Shown here: one piece after another, positions 48,837 to 57,883 of the stretch
Layout: every line of letters begins with the position of its first letter
Numbering within the stretch: position 1 is the first letter of the stretch
Source: Desulfobacteraceae bacterium
GTDB lineage: Bacteria; Desulfobacterota; Desulfobacteria; Desulfobacterales; JACKCP01
Direction: 5' to 3'
DNA: 64,000 nucleotides
Assembly (NCBI GenBank): GCA_020633955.1
Contig: JACKCP010000011.1
Span: 36,222-100,221, forward strand
Notes under the pieces: model-generated
The model's database searches: none
What the model was told of the DNA's origin: nothing
Seen by the model: the letters and a program-made list of their open reading frames with translations, nothing else
Made by a program: the position numbers and the translations under genes

Positions 48837-49742
48837 CTAATTCCTCGGGTGTGATTTATCATATACTTCCATTAATCTGTCCATTGTGACATGGGTATAT
48901 TTTTGTGTGGTTGAAAGACTTTTATGATTTAAAAATTCCTGAATAAACCTTAAATCCGCTCCGTTATCAAGCATGTGAGTTGCAAAGCTGTGCCTTATTT
49001 TATGAGGTGATGTTTTAAAATGAAGCCCGGCTTTCAATATAAGTCCGTCAAGAATTCTTGCAATTGATCTTGCAGAAATTCTTGTTTTGAATCTGTTTAA
49101 AAAAAGTGCTCCCTCAAGCTTTCTGTGAATTTCCATTTCCGCAAGCTCGATATAGTCTCTTAAATATTTTAAGGACTTTGATGAGCAGGGAACTATCCTT
49201 TCCTTTCTTCCTTTTCCAAAAACCTTTATAAAACCTGAATCAAAAACATCGTCAACATTCAATCCAACAAGCTCAGAAACCCTTATTCCAGTTGAATACA
49301 TAAGCTCAAAGACAGCCCTGTTTCTTGCATCAAGCCAGGTTTTGACTGAAATTGAATCAAGGAAATGAAACATATCGTCAATTCCTATAAAAGAAGGAAT
49401 TGTCTTTGAAAGCTTTGGAAGACTTACTCCTGTACATGGATTTTTCTTAATTTTATCAGTTTTAAGAAGATGGTTGTAAAAGGAAGCTATGGAAGCAATT
49501 TTCCGCCTTATTGAAGAAGGCTTGTATTTTTTTGAATGAAGAAAATAAAGATAATTTCTGATCTGCTCCTTTTTTACATCTTCAGGCAAAAGTCCGCCTT
49601 CGTTTTTCCTGATAAAAAGACAAAAATCCTCAATGTCTTTTGTGTAGCCGGTTATTGTATGCTCACTTGCATTTTTTTCAGCTGCAAGAAATGATACAAA
49701 ATTTAAAATATCTTTTTCCCATGTCTGGTTTTCCATATTCAT
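48837..49742 (-). CDS. xerC: Tyrosine recombinase XerC
   Basis: A 301-residue site-specific recombinase that resolves chromosome dimers. The catalytic set is intact: Arg in STGIRVSEL, Lys/Arg in [10 protein letters not shown], HxxR in [12 protein letters not shown], His in NHKSLSTTQ and Tyr in KYTHV. An N-terminal SAM-like core-binding domain is present. Chromosomal position beside hslVU supports XerC rather than a phage integrase. Overlaps the HAD gene stop by one base. Confidence 0.93.
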   Translation of the reverse strand: MNMENQTWEKDILNFVSFLAAEKNASEHTITGYTKDIEDFCLFIRKNEGGLLPEDVKKEQIRNYLYFLHSKKYKPSSIRRKIASIASFYNHLLKTDKIKKNPCTGVSLPKLSKTIPSFIGIDDMFHFLDSISVKTWLDARNRAVFELMYSTGIRVSELVGLNVDDVFDSGFIKVFGKGRKERIVPCSSKSLKYLRDYIELAEMEIHRKLEGALFLNRFKTRISARSIARILDGLILKAGLHFKTSPHKIRHSFATHMLDNGADLRFIQEFLNHKSLSTTQKYTHVTMDRLMEVYDKSHPRN

Positions 49743-50317
49743 CAGCCGAAAAGATTTGAGATTTCATACCATGAATTTACTTCAATAAAATTGTTTGGAA
49801 GCCTGTTCCAGGGCTGGACAAAAACTACCGGCTCAAACCCGTTCTCCTTTAAATGAAAACAGGTTTCAATTCTGTCTTCCACCAGATATTTTTTTCTGAA
49901 ATCATGCAAAGCATCTGTTTTCGAATTAAAATCGCCTGTTGCAACAACATCAAATTTCGATTCATCAATATCAAGATAGTTTTTAACCCAGAGTTCTACA
50001 GGTTTTTTTTCAGGTCTTGCCGTTATAATCAGAAGCTTTTCACCTGCACTGACAAAATCTGTCAGAACATCCACTGCTCCGTCAATGGGCCTTAGATAGC
50101 TGTAGCAGTCTTCGCTTATTATCTTAAAACCTATATCCATAATAATTTCTTCTGAAACATCAAGACATTTTCTAAGGTCATAGTTTGTAATATCTGACAC
50201 TGAAATATCATTCCTTTGATATTCTTTTTTCATGAGAGCTACAAAAAGTCCCATGGTGTCGGCCATTACTCCATCAAAATCAAAGGCAATATCTTTTCTG
50301 TCAATTTTAATTTCCAA
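49742..50317 (-). CDS. HAD-superfamily hydrolase-like protein
   Basis: A 191-residue protein. Motif I is FDFDGVMADT (nucleophile and acid Asp), motif II the IITARPEK region and motif III the Lys-containing segment further on (LVEDRIETC). It resembles 5'-nucleotidase-like (YqfW/NT5C) members. Substrate unknown. First gene of the long minus-strand cluster that leads to pgsA. Confidence 0.78.
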   Translation of the reverse strand: MEIKIDRKDIAFDFDGVMADTMGLFVALMKKEYQRNDISVSDITNYDLRKCLDVSEEIIMDIGFKIISEDCYSYLRPIDGAVDVLTDFVSAGEKLLIITARPEKKPVELWVKNYLDIDESKFDVVATGDFNSKTDALHDFRKKYLVEDRIETCFHLKENGFEPVVFVQPWNRLPNNFIEVNSWYEISNLFG

Positions 50318-50497
50318 TTCTTTTTCCCGTCACTTATAATGCATAATAAAATTAATAGAAGTTATTCACACAAATCAGGTGTGTCAATTAAATAAATCTA
50401 ATTTAATATTGACTGAAATTCAAATAAACAGTTAATAAATACTAAAAAAGATTAATCCTTAAAAATATAAGCCAATTATAAAATCAACGGAGAAATC

Positions 50498-51913
50498 ATG
50501 CTCATTCCAGTAATTCTAGCAGGAGGTTCAGGAACAAGACTTTGGCCGCTTTCAAGAAGGCTTTACCCAAAACAGCTAATTGAACTGACATCAGATAATA
50601 CAATGCTTCAGGAAACAATTCTAAGGCTTGAAAATATAGAAAATCTTTCAGATCCAATAATTATCTGCAATGAAGAACACAGATTCATGGTTGCAGAACA
50701 GCTCAGACAGATCAGCATAGAGAGCCCTTCAATAATCCTGGAACCAGTTGCAAAAAACACTGCACCTGCAATAGCTGCTGCGGCTGTGAAAGCACTAGAA
50801 CTTGACAGCGACCCTACTTTAATTGTTCTTCCTGCAGACCACTATATCGGAGATATGGAAAACTTTAAAAAAAGTATTAAAACAGGTTATGAGGCTGCTG
50901 AAAAAGACCTTGTAATAACATTTGGGATTGTTCCATCATCTCCTGAAACAGGTTACGGCTATATTAAAAAGGGGGCTGCAGTTTCAGACCAGGTTTCAAT
51001 GGTTGAAAAATTTGTTGAAAAGCCAGACCTTGAAACTGCAAAACAATATCTTGAATCAGGCAGATATTTATGGAACAGCGGAATGTTTATTTTCAAGGCA
51101 AAAACAATTATTGAAGAATTTGAAAATAATTCTCCAGAGATTTTGAAATGTTCCAGAACTGCTGTTGAAAAAAGCAGTGTCGACCTTGACTTTATGAGGC
51201 TTGACAGGGAAAGTTTCAGCCTTTCCCCTGAAGATTCAATAGATTATGCAATAATGGAAAAAACAAAGCGTGCTGCTGTTATTCCCATTTCATGCAAATG
51301 GAATGACCTTGGCTCTTTTGAGGCTTTATGGCAGACAAAACAAAAAGATGAAAACAACAATGTAACTTACGGAGATGTTTATCTTTCAGATGTGAAAAAC
51401 TCTTTTCTTCATTCCACATCCAGAATTGTTGCAGCAGTTGGAATTGAAGATCATGTTGTAATAGAAACATCAGATGCTGTTCTTGTTGCCTCAAGGGACA
51501 AGGTTCAGGATGTTAAAAAAATTGTTGAACAGCTCAAAAAAGACAAAAGAAATGAACCGGATATTCATAAAAAAGTTTACAGACCCTGGGGAAACTACGA
51601 AACAATAGATATTTCCGAAAGATTTCAGGTAAAAAGACTTACAGTAAAGCCCGGAGAAAAACTTTCGGCACAAAAACACCACCACAGAGCAGAACACTGG
51701 GTTGTTGTAAAGGGGACTGCTGTTGTTACAAGGGGAGAAGATGAGATTCTTTTAAAGGAAGACGAATCAATATATATCCCCCTTGGAACTCTTCACAGAC
51801 TTTACAATCCGGGAAAAATTCCACTTGAAATTGTTGAGGTTCAGTCAGGCAGCTATCTTGGAGAAGATGATATTGTAAGATTTGATGATATTTACGGAAG
51901 ATCTCCGAAATAA
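50498..51913 (+). CDS. manC: Mannose-1-phosphate guanylyltransferase / mannose-6-phosphate isomerase
   Basis: Makes GDP-mannose for polysaccharides. The 471-residue bifunctional-type protein has the nucleotidyltransferase loop ILAGGSGTRLWPLSRRLYPKQ, VEKFVEKPD and a C-terminal cupin isomerase domain with YRPWGNYE and QKHHHRAEHW (metal His). No other polysaccharide genes are adjacent. Terminator follows. Confidence 0.95.
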   Translation: MLIPVILAGGSGTRLWPLSRRLYPKQLIELTSDNTMLQETILRLENIENLSDPIIICNEEHRFMVAEQLRQISIESPSIILEPVAKNTAPAIAAAAVKALELDSDPTLIVLPADHYIGDMENFKKSIKTGYEAAEKDLVITFGIVPSSPETGYGYIKKGAAVSDQVSMVEKFVEKPDLETAKQYLESGRYLWNSGMFIFKAKTIIEEFENNSPEILKCSRTAVEKSSVDLDFMRLDRESFSLSPEDSIDYAIMEKTKRAAVIPISCKWNDLGSFEALWQTKQKDENNNVTYGDVYLSDVKNSFLHSTSRIVAAVGIEDHVVIETSDAVLVASRDKVQDVKKIVEQLKKDKRNEPDIHKKVYRPWGNYETIDISERFQVKRLTVKPGEKLSAQKHHHRAEHWVVVKGTAVVTRGEDEILLKEDESIYIPLGTLHRLYNPGKIPLEIVEVQSGSYLGEDDIVRFDDIYGRSPK

Positions 51914-51935
51914 AGGTTTTCTTTTAAAAAAATTA

Positions 51936-51970
51936 AAAGCCTGCACGCTTTACTCATGCAGGCTTTTTTT
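51936..51970 (+). terminator. Rho-independent terminator after manC
   Basis: AAAAGCCTGCA/TGCAGGCTTTT stem with a 10-nt loop and a long T-run. Confidence 0.9.
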
Positions 51971-51976
51971 ATGTAA

Positions 51977-52130
51977 AATAGTGGCTGAACGAAAACGGCC
52001 TTTTTTGTCCATCCTTAAGTCAGATTCAAAATTCAATTCTCAAAATAATCAATGTATTCCTGCTGTTGAATTTTTCATCTTCCTTGAACTGAACAAAAAA
52101 TTTTCGTTTTCGGCCAATTACTGAATAGTG
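51977..52130. repeat. Dispersed intergenic repeat, family 1, full-length reference copy
   Basis: About 150 bp. Left end AGTGGCTGAACGAAAACGG, right end TTTTCGTTTTCGGCCAATTACT, which read as imperfect inverted repeats of one another. The interior contains TTTTTTGTCCAT, TCAGATTCAAAATT, CAATGTATTCC and CATCTTCCTTGAACTGAAC. It aligns along its whole length with the copy at 61184. Confidence 0.75.
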
Positions 52131-52170
52131 ATTTTCCAGAAACAAAGATTTTTTTGTTCAATAGAAAGAT

Positions 52171-52179
52171 CCCCCCCCC
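52171..52179. repeat. Run of nine C
   Basis: A nine-base C homopolymer in an otherwise AT-rich intergenic stretch between the repeat and the IS left end. No gene is attached to it. Confidence 0.9.
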
Positions 52180-52365
52180 GAATAAATGGCGTATTCCGAG
52201 GATTAAATTAATCAAATAAACGTTTTCGTTTTCGGTGTTTGTCAAGCTAGTTGTCCAGTTTTTATTTAAAAAAATTAAAAAATATTTAATTTATTTTTTT
52301 AAGTATTCAGTAACAAATTTGAAAAATAAATTAACATAAAGATCTTTTTAAAAAATATATTTTTT

Positions 52366-52423
52366 ATGTAATCCCTTCCTCTTTCCTGTGGCCATGGCCA
52401 CAGGAAAGAGGAATGGATTACAT
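52366..52423. repeat. 58-nt near-perfect palindrome inside the IS
   Basis: Left arm ATGTAATCC plus TTCCTCTTTCCTGTGGCC meets the mirror right arm at CCATGG. The stem is 28 of 29 pairs (only C52375/T52414 mismatch). It lies 12 bp beyond the transposase stop and could end transcription or act as a recognition structure. Confidence 0.9.
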
Positions 52424-52434
52424 TTCAGATTTAA

Positions 52435-53355
52435 TTAAGCTGCCTTTTTCATTTTAATGTCTTTAACATCAGGTTTATCAGGATTTAAAGAAACTTCTTT
52501 TACTGGATTCCAGTTTCTGGTTTTCCCACTCCAGCGACATGGATTTTTTGCCTTTGCTTTTTTATAAACAGCTTTTCTTTTTCTTAGAATTTTTTCATCT
52601 TCCTTATTATGCTTCTGTATCGGAGTTACATATTTTAAAGCACTATGCTTATGTTTAAAATTATACCAGTTCACAAATTCATAAACCCAGCTTCTTGCAC
52701 CATCAAGACTTTCGAAGGGTCTGGAAGGATATCCGGGCTTATATTTTAAAGTTTTAAACAAAGCTTCTGAATAAGGGTTGTCATTGCTTACCGAAGGCCT
52801 GCTAAATGAGGGTACAACGCCTAAATTCTGCAATGTAGCAAGCATTGTCGCACCTTTCATTGGAGATCCGTTATCAGAGTGTAAAACAATATCCCTGCCG
52901 TTTATCCCTTCTGACATATATGCCTTTCTAATCAGTAAAGAGGCTGACTCGTCACTTTGTTCTTCATGGATTTCCCAGGCAATAATTTTACGGCTGTATA
53001 TATCTACAATCATGTATAAATAAAAAAACATACCTTTTATTGATGTGGGCAGATAAGTTATATCCCATGTCCATACCTGGTTCGGCCCTGTTGCTGTGTG
53101 GGTTCTGGGCTTTTTTGATATTTTTGGTCTTGCTTTGCCTCTGTGTTCCAACTGACCTTTTTTCTTAAGTATTCTGTAAAAAGTTGCCTCTGAGGCTATA
53201 TATAATCCCTTATCAGCTAAAGTCGGCACTATCTGAGATGGCGGAAGGCTTTGATAAGCAGGGCTGTTGCATATTTTTAAAATTTTGGCACGTTCATTAT
53301 CTCCAAGTTTATTTGCAGGGTTATCTTTTCTGTATTTCCGCTGATCTTCCTTCAC
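52435..53355 (-). CDS. IS3-family transposase OrfB (DDE integrase)
   Basis: The 306 residues from the GTG at 53355 hold an rve integrase core: VWTWDITYLP (first Asp), LHSDNGSPMKG (second Asp), and ALFKTLKYKPGYP with the Glu-equivalent region, the family's DDE set. The open frame continues upstream without a stop (…FKRWQNEDTVKEDQ) through a second helix-turn-helix to the A-run at 53526-53534, so the real product is very probably an OrfA-OrfB fusion made by -1 frameshifting. Probably intact. Confidence 0.88.
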   Translation of the reverse strand: MKEDQRKYRKDNPANKLGDNERAKILKICNSPAYQSLPPSQIVPTLADKGLYIASEATFYRILKKKGQLEHRGKARPKISKKPRTHTATGPNQVWTWDITYLPTSIKGMFFYLYMIVDIYSRKIIAWEIHEEQSDESASLLIRKAYMSEGINGRDIVLHSDNGSPMKGATMLATLQNLGVVPSFSRPSVSNDNPYSEALFKTLKYKPGYPSRPFESLDGARSWVYEFVNWYNFKHKHSALKYVTPIQKHNKEDEKILRKRKAVYKKAKAKNPCRWSGKTRNWNPVKEVSLNPDKPDVKDIKMKKAA

Positions 53356-53486
53356 GGTATCCTCGTTTTGCCATCTTTTAAAAGTACGAACTGATATATT
53401 TAATATTTCACAGGCTTTAGTTAAAGATGCACCTGATTGATTAGCCTCTTTAATAAGAAAAACTGCCTTTTGACGATTTTCAAAAC

Positions 53487-53999
53487 TTATTTTTCTTCCT
53501 CTGGCTCCCCCCAGATTGCCTGGGCTTTTTTTTTAAGAACCAATAAGGCTGCTGTCTCTGATAAGGCTTTATCTTTACGGTTCAAGTCTTTTTCAAGGGT
53601 TTTAATTTCTCTTTCAAGCTCTTTTTCTTTACTGCGCTGCTTATTATTATCGCTGTCTTTAGAGCCTGTTTTAAAAGATTTGATACATTCAGACTTCCAT
53701 TCTTCCAATTCTTCAGGATAGAGGCCATGGCTTCTGCAATATTCACTTTTTTGTGCTTCATTCATTGAGGACGTTAAAACAAGAATATCAAACTTTTCTT
53801 CAGGCTTTAATTTTTTTGAGTTCTTTTTATTCATAGCAAAGCCTTTCGATTCTTTGGATTTATTTAACCAGTTTTTTAATGTCGATACTGGAATAGCGGC
53901 TTCTCTTGCTATGAAACTAGCAGAATTTTCAGAGTTTGACAGGTACTTTTCTACAATAGCTTTTTTAAACTCATCTGAGTACTTTGCATATCCTACCAT
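53487..53999 (-). CDS. IS3-family transposase OrfA
   Basis: A 170-residue helix-turn-helix protein starting MVGYAKYSDEFKKAIVEKYL. Positions ~20-60 give the terminal-repeat-binding domain (VSTLKNWLNKSKESKG). A Lys/Glu coiled coil (~120-150) would multimerise it. It ends 60 bp beyond the slippery tract in its own frame (AIWGEPEEEK). Confidence 0.88.
   Translation of the reverse strand: MVGYAKYSDEFKKAIVEKYLSNSENSASFIAREAAIPVSTLKNWLNKSKESKGFAMNKKNSKKLKPEEKFDILVLTSSMNEAQKSEYCRSHGLYPEELEEWKSECIKSFKTGSKDSDNNKQRSKEKELEREIKTLEKDLNRKDKALSETAALLVLKKKAQAIWGEPEEEK
53526..53534 (-). other. Programmed -1 frameshift tract (A9)
   Basis: The minus strand reads CTT AAA AAA AAA GCC in the OrfA frame. Slipping back one base leads to AAA AGC CCA GGC and into the OrfB frame, which stays open. 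IS3 elements use such tracts to make OrfAB transposase. Confidence 0.8.
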
Positions 54000-54030
54000 T
54001 TTTCTTGCTTTCTGCCCCCTGACTTAAATT

Positions 54031-55458
54031 TTGTTTTTTAACTCATGTGACAACTATCCTGACACAGGGGGATATGAAGAAAGTGAACTGCTGAATTCAG
54101 CCATTTTTGAATTTTTCACAGACAGTTTTTCTAAAGAAAAAATTATGAGCGAGCTTTCTCAAAAAGGTGAAATAAATGATCTGGAACAGAAAATAATAAA
54201 AAATGACAAAACCCCGGCCGATACGATACTCACTGTCAAGGAAGTAAAAAACACAAGAGGAGATCTTGTTTCAATAAGAGCATCATTTATTGATATAAGT
54301 GAAAAAAAGAAGCTTGAAAACCGTCTTCTCCAGACCAATAAAATGGAAGCAATCGGTAAGCTTGCCGGCGGAATTGCCCATGATTTCAACAATATCCTGT
54401 CTGCAATAATGGGTTACTCCGAACTCAGTCTTTACGAGATCGATGACACACATTCCCTGAAATCCAACCTGGAAGAGATACTGAAAGCCTCCACAAGAGC
54501 CAAAGGTCTTATCAAACAGATTCTCTCCTTCAGCAGAAACAGTCAGGTAATTTTTGACGATATTGATATAAAGGCTCTGATTTTTGATTCGGTTTCCATG
54601 CTTAAGGGTTCTATACCGCCGGAAATAAGCATTAAAATAAATGCAAAGGAAAATGATTATAAAACAGCCGGAGATCCTATAAAAATCCACCAGGTACTTT
54701 TAAATCTCATTACAAATTCAGTTTCTGCAATCGACCGGGAAAAAGGGCTTATAGAAATTACTCTGGAAAAAATAAAAATTGACCATTCAAATAAGAATCA
54801 GTTCCCTGAATTCTATCTTGGCAGATACATAAGAATTATTGTAAAAGACAATGGGACAGGCATTAAAAGTGAAGATCTGAAAAATATTTTTGACCCGTAT
54901 TTTTCAACAAAAGAAATGGACAAGGGAACAGGACTTGGACTTTCAGTTGTTCATGGAATAATAAAGTCTCACAAGGGTTACATAACCGTTTACAGTGAAT
55001 TCAATAAAGGCGCAGAATTTCATATTTATCTTCCTGTAACTGAAAAACAGGTTAAAATTGAAAAAACATATACTGCCGCTCCGGAAGGTGGAAACGAAAA
55101 AATTCTTTTAGTTGATGATGAAATTTCAATTCTTGATCTTGAAAGAAAGTTTCTTGAAAACATCGGCTATTACGTCAGCTGCGAAACAAACCCTTTAAGT
55201 GCGGTCACACTTATCAGGGAAGAGCCTGATTTCTTTGACCTTGTAATTACAGATATAACCATGCCAGAAATGTCCGGCGACATACTCATCGAGCAGATAA
55301 GGGAAATCAGACCTGATATCCCTGTTATTGTATATACCGGTTTCAACGAAAAAATGAATCAGATTAAAAGCAAAACAGAGTATTTTCTGATGAAGCCCAT
55401 TGATCTGAAAAAGCTTGCCGTGGTGATAAGAGAGGCCGTGACAGCCTCAAATACATAA
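54031..55458 (+). CDS. Hybrid histidine kinase/receiver protein, N-terminally truncated by the IS
   Basis: The 475-codon frame starts within the IS end, so the first ~12 residues are not native. What remains is the end of a PAS-like segment (to ~90), a HisKA helix with the phospho-acceptor His117 in GGIAHDFNN, an HATPase domain (NLITNSVSA, DNGTGIK, GTGLGLSVVHG) and a C-terminal receiver (LLVDDE, phospho-Asp in VITDITMP, Lys in MKPID). The missing 5' part probably held more sensory domains. A start could be supplied from the IS (TTG at 54031) or by an internal ATG. Likely nonfunctional as a sensor, though catalytic parts look intact. Confidence 0.8.
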   Translation: MFFNSCDNYPDTGGYEESELLNSAIFEFFTDSFSKEKIMSELSQKGEINDLEQKIIKNDKTPADTILTVKEVKNTRGDLVSIRASFIDISEKKKLENRLLQTNKMEAIGKLAGGIAHDFNNILSAIMGYSELSLYEIDDTHSLKSNLEEILKASTRAKGLIKQILSFSRNSQVIFDDIDIKALIFDSVSMLKGSIPPEISIKINAKENDYKTAGDPIKIHQVLLNLITNSVSAIDREKGLIEITLEKIKIDHSNKNQFPEFYLGRYIRIIVKDNGTGIKSEDLKNIFDPYFSTKEMDKGTGLGLSVVHGIIKSHKGYITVYSEFNKGAEFHIYLPVTEKQVKIEKTYTAAPEGGNEKILLVDDEISILDLERKFLENIGYYVSCETNPLSAVTLIREEPDFFDLVITDITMPEMSGDILIEQIREIRPDIPVIVYTGFNEKMNQIKSKTEYFLMKPIDLKKLAVVIREAVTASNT

Positions 55459-55480
55459 AACAGCCAGGGACTTCTCAGCA

Positions 55481-55651
55481 TACTTCCTGGTATATAAACC
55501 CATTGAATTTGAAGATTTATCAACAGCTGTATGTATGAGGATTTTTAACATAAGAAACGGTTTGCTTACCCGAAATGAAATAAAAAGAATGGCAGGATCT
55601 TTCTTTGATAATTACAAAAAAAATCCTGCATCCTTAATACAGTTATATTAA
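55481..55651 (+). pseudogene. Receiver-like gene fragment
   Basis: An open frame reading YFLVYKPIEFEDLSTAV, like the end of a receiver domain (compare YFLMKPIDLKKL in the gene just upstream), continues for another ~40 residues to TAA at 55649. No start. Looks like the tail of a second, deleted two-component gene. Confidence 0.4.
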
Positions 55652-55754
55652 TCATTCAGATTTAAAACAGATTAAAAAGGAGAGCCCGGTTCCAATAAAG
55701 CCATATGTTGTCATATTGTCATTTCCATTCAACTTTCACGATTTCACCTGAACT

Positions 55755-56258
55755 TTATCTTGCCACATGAACAGAACGAATATCGTCCAGCAGAATGAAA
55801 CAATTTGGGTCTGCATGTCTTGCAATGCCCATAACACGTGCAACTTCTCTTCGTTTTGCCTGTACAAAAAGCAGCTGAACAATGCCATCCCGTCCGGTTC
55901 CGTCAAACTCAGTCACGCGAAAATCATTTTCCCTCAGCTGCTGTGCAACAAGATGCCCTGATCTTGAAAATACTCTGACTACCTGCTCTCCAATTTTCAG
56001 CAGCCCCTCAATAGTCATACCGACATATGTCCCGGTTGCAAACCCTAAGGCAAAAGCAAGTGAAGTAAAAGGATCCTGGATTGATGACATGACACGAGAG
56101 ACAGCATAAACCCATATAAGTGCTTCGAAAAAAGCAATAATGAAAACATAGTGCTTTTTTCCGCGAATAATCAGAGCATGCCGTATCGTCCCAAGTCCTA
56201 CGTCAGAAACACGGGCAATAAATATTGTAAAAATAATAACAACACTTGATGCAGACAT
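55755..56258 (-). CDS. DUF5698/DUF2179 (UPF0316-like) membrane protein
   Basis: A 167-residue protein with three membrane helices in the first ~95 residues (RVSDVGLGTIRHALIIRGKK between them is typical), then a soluble DUF2179 domain (FRVTEFDGTGRDGIVQLLFVQAKRREV). The family may bind small ligands through the DUF2179 domain. Function unknown. Base composition is slightly more GC-rich than neighbours. Confidence 0.85.
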   Translation of the reverse strand: MSASSVVIIFTIFIARVSDVGLGTIRHALIIRGKKHYVFIIAFFEALIWVYAVSRVMSSIQDPFTSLAFALGFATGTYVGMTIEGLLKIGEQVVRVFSRSGHLVAQQLRENDFRVTEFDGTGRDGIVQLLFVQAKRREVARVMGIARHADPNCFILLDDIRSVHVAR

Positions 56259-56518
56259 TTAAAACCTCCATCTTTACTTGATAAATTAAAATATTTGTTA
56301 ATTTCCAACCACTTACCCTGTAAAATCTCTTATTGTATTTTCAATAACCGGACATGCAACTCCCCGCAGTTTCACAAACATACATCTCAAAAGCTTGTAA
56401 GCACTGAGCTTAAGCTGTTAAATCATGCCTTAAATTAAAAAGTTTTTATCGGATTGTTTTTTATGGATTGAATACAGCTGTCTTGCTGTCATATCCAAAA
56501 AGTATTTTTTTTGAACAC

Positions 56519-57526
56519 TTACATAAAGCCTGTCTCAGATGCACCTACTATTTTATTTCTCCCGCTGCTTTTTGCAGTATAAAGTGCTTTATCCGCAGCT
56601 TTTAAAATGCTTTCGGCATCCACGCCGTGTTCAGGAAGAGACGCTACCCCAAATGAAGCTGTAACAAAATCAATCAGATCTCCCCTATGGACAACTGAAA
56701 GGCTGCTTATGGATTCACGCAGGCTTTCGGTGCGGTTTAAAAATTCTCTGTACTCTCCTCCGCAGATAAGGATTATAAATTCTTCACCTCCGAATCTACA
56801 CACCACGTCTGATTTACGCACACCTTTTTTCAGTGTACGGCTGACTTCCTTCAGAACTTTATCACCGGCGTCATGCCCTCTGGAATCGTTAAGCTCTTTG
56901 AAGTGGTCCAGATCAATCATTATAACTCCAAGGTTTGATCCGGAGCGTTTTACCTTTTCAATTTCACTCTTAAGAGCATCATCGAGATAACGGCGGTTAT
57001 TAAGGCCTGTAAGGGGATCGATCAGTGTCATTTTCCGAAGGCGGTTTTTAAGACGAAGATTTGATATGGCAAGAGCAATAAATTCTGCACTTATAAAACC
57101 AAGTCCTCTTTGATGCCTGCTGCCGTTAATTTCCCTGCTTTCAATCTTTAAAATCCCGAAAACACCCACCGCATCTAGCAGTGGAACACAATATGCTCTG
57201 CCGGTGCAGTTTTCAGAAAGCTTTTCACTGTCAGATTTCGAGGTGTCAACCGGTCGTCCTCTTTTAACAGCCGGACAAAATTCAGTATCAGGAATACAGG
57301 ATATTTCAATGCATTTACTATCACCCCAGCTGAAAACCTTTTCCATTTTTAAATCATTTTCATTTTTCAGAAATATACCGCCGCTGGTTTCAGGGTAAAG
57401 ACTTGGCAGATACCAGTAAAGTACATCAAAAAGCTCTTTTTCCTTAACACAGCTTTGAATCAGCATGGCCATGCCGTTAAGGAGCTTCAGTTTCTTCTCG
57501 TAGCTTAACCTGTCTTTTTTATTCAT
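56519..57526 (-). CDS. Diguanylate cyclase with N-terminal GAF-like domain
   Basis: Makes cyclic di-GMP. The 335-residue protein has a GAF-like sensor (~20-155) followed by a GGDEF domain (~165-330). The active site is FGGEEF, and RKSD five residues upstream is the inhibitory I-site (RxxD), suggesting product feedback. DPLTGLNNRRYLD opens the catalytic domain. No membrane segments. Confidence 0.92.
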   Translation of the reverse strand: MNKKDRLSYEKKLKLLNGMAMLIQSCVKEKELFDVLYWYLPSLYPETSGGIFLKNENDLKMEKVFSWGDSKCIEISCIPDTEFCPAVKRGRPVDTSKSDSEKLSENCTGRAYCVPLLDAVGVFGILKIESREINGSRHQRGLGFISAEFIALAISNLRLKNRLRKMTLIDPLTGLNNRRYLDDALKSEIEKVKRSGSNLGVIMIDLDHFKELNDSRGHDAGDKVLKEVSRTLKKGVRKSDVVCRFGGEEFIILICGGEYREFLNRTESLRESISSLSVVHRGDLIDFVTASFGVASLPEHGVDAESILKAADKALYTAKSSGRNKIVGASETGFM

Positions 57527-57883
57527 AAATAACCCTGAGGCAGATTCCTGTAATTAAAATATCCGGACTATTTCACCTTTAATTCTCATGACCAGACTTT
57601 TCCATGTCTGTCCGGACAAGAGGTAATGATACCACCAAAATATTACATATCAACATTATTCGATCATGCATTTCTCCGTACAGTTTTTTGACATGCCCCC
57701 TGCATTTAAATTATCTTGGATTTTTTTAAAAAATATATATTGAAATTTATGTTTTCATAGATTTTTTGACAATTTATAAAATATAAGTTTAAATCATTAA
57801 TTTCCGGTAAAAAGCTGAATTATAATTGCAGAGAAAAAATTAAGCCTGAAAAAACTTAAAAATTCAGATCATGAGATAAAAAT
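57527..57883. other. Intergenic spacer
   Basis: Divergent gap of about 360 bp. AT-rich, no ORF, no repeat copy and no terminator that I can support. Confidence 0.5.

Larger units (their letters stand above)
52236..54066 (-). mobile_element. IS3-family insertion sequence
   Basis: About 1.83 kb, with two overlapping-frame transposase genes on the minus strand. The ends are imperfect inverted repeats: left TGTTTGTCAAGCTAGTTGTC at 52236 and, read inward from the other end, TGTGTCAGGATAGTTGTCAC ending at 54066. The flanking triplets (CGG left, GGG right) do not give a target duplication. The right end abuts a histidine kinase gene lacking its start, so insertion was followed by rearrangement or flank loss. 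Confidence 0.82.

Noticed and set aside
48837..49742. xerC as a phage or integron integrase
   Set aside because: Sits in the conserved xerC-hslV-hslU order with no att sites or phage genes.
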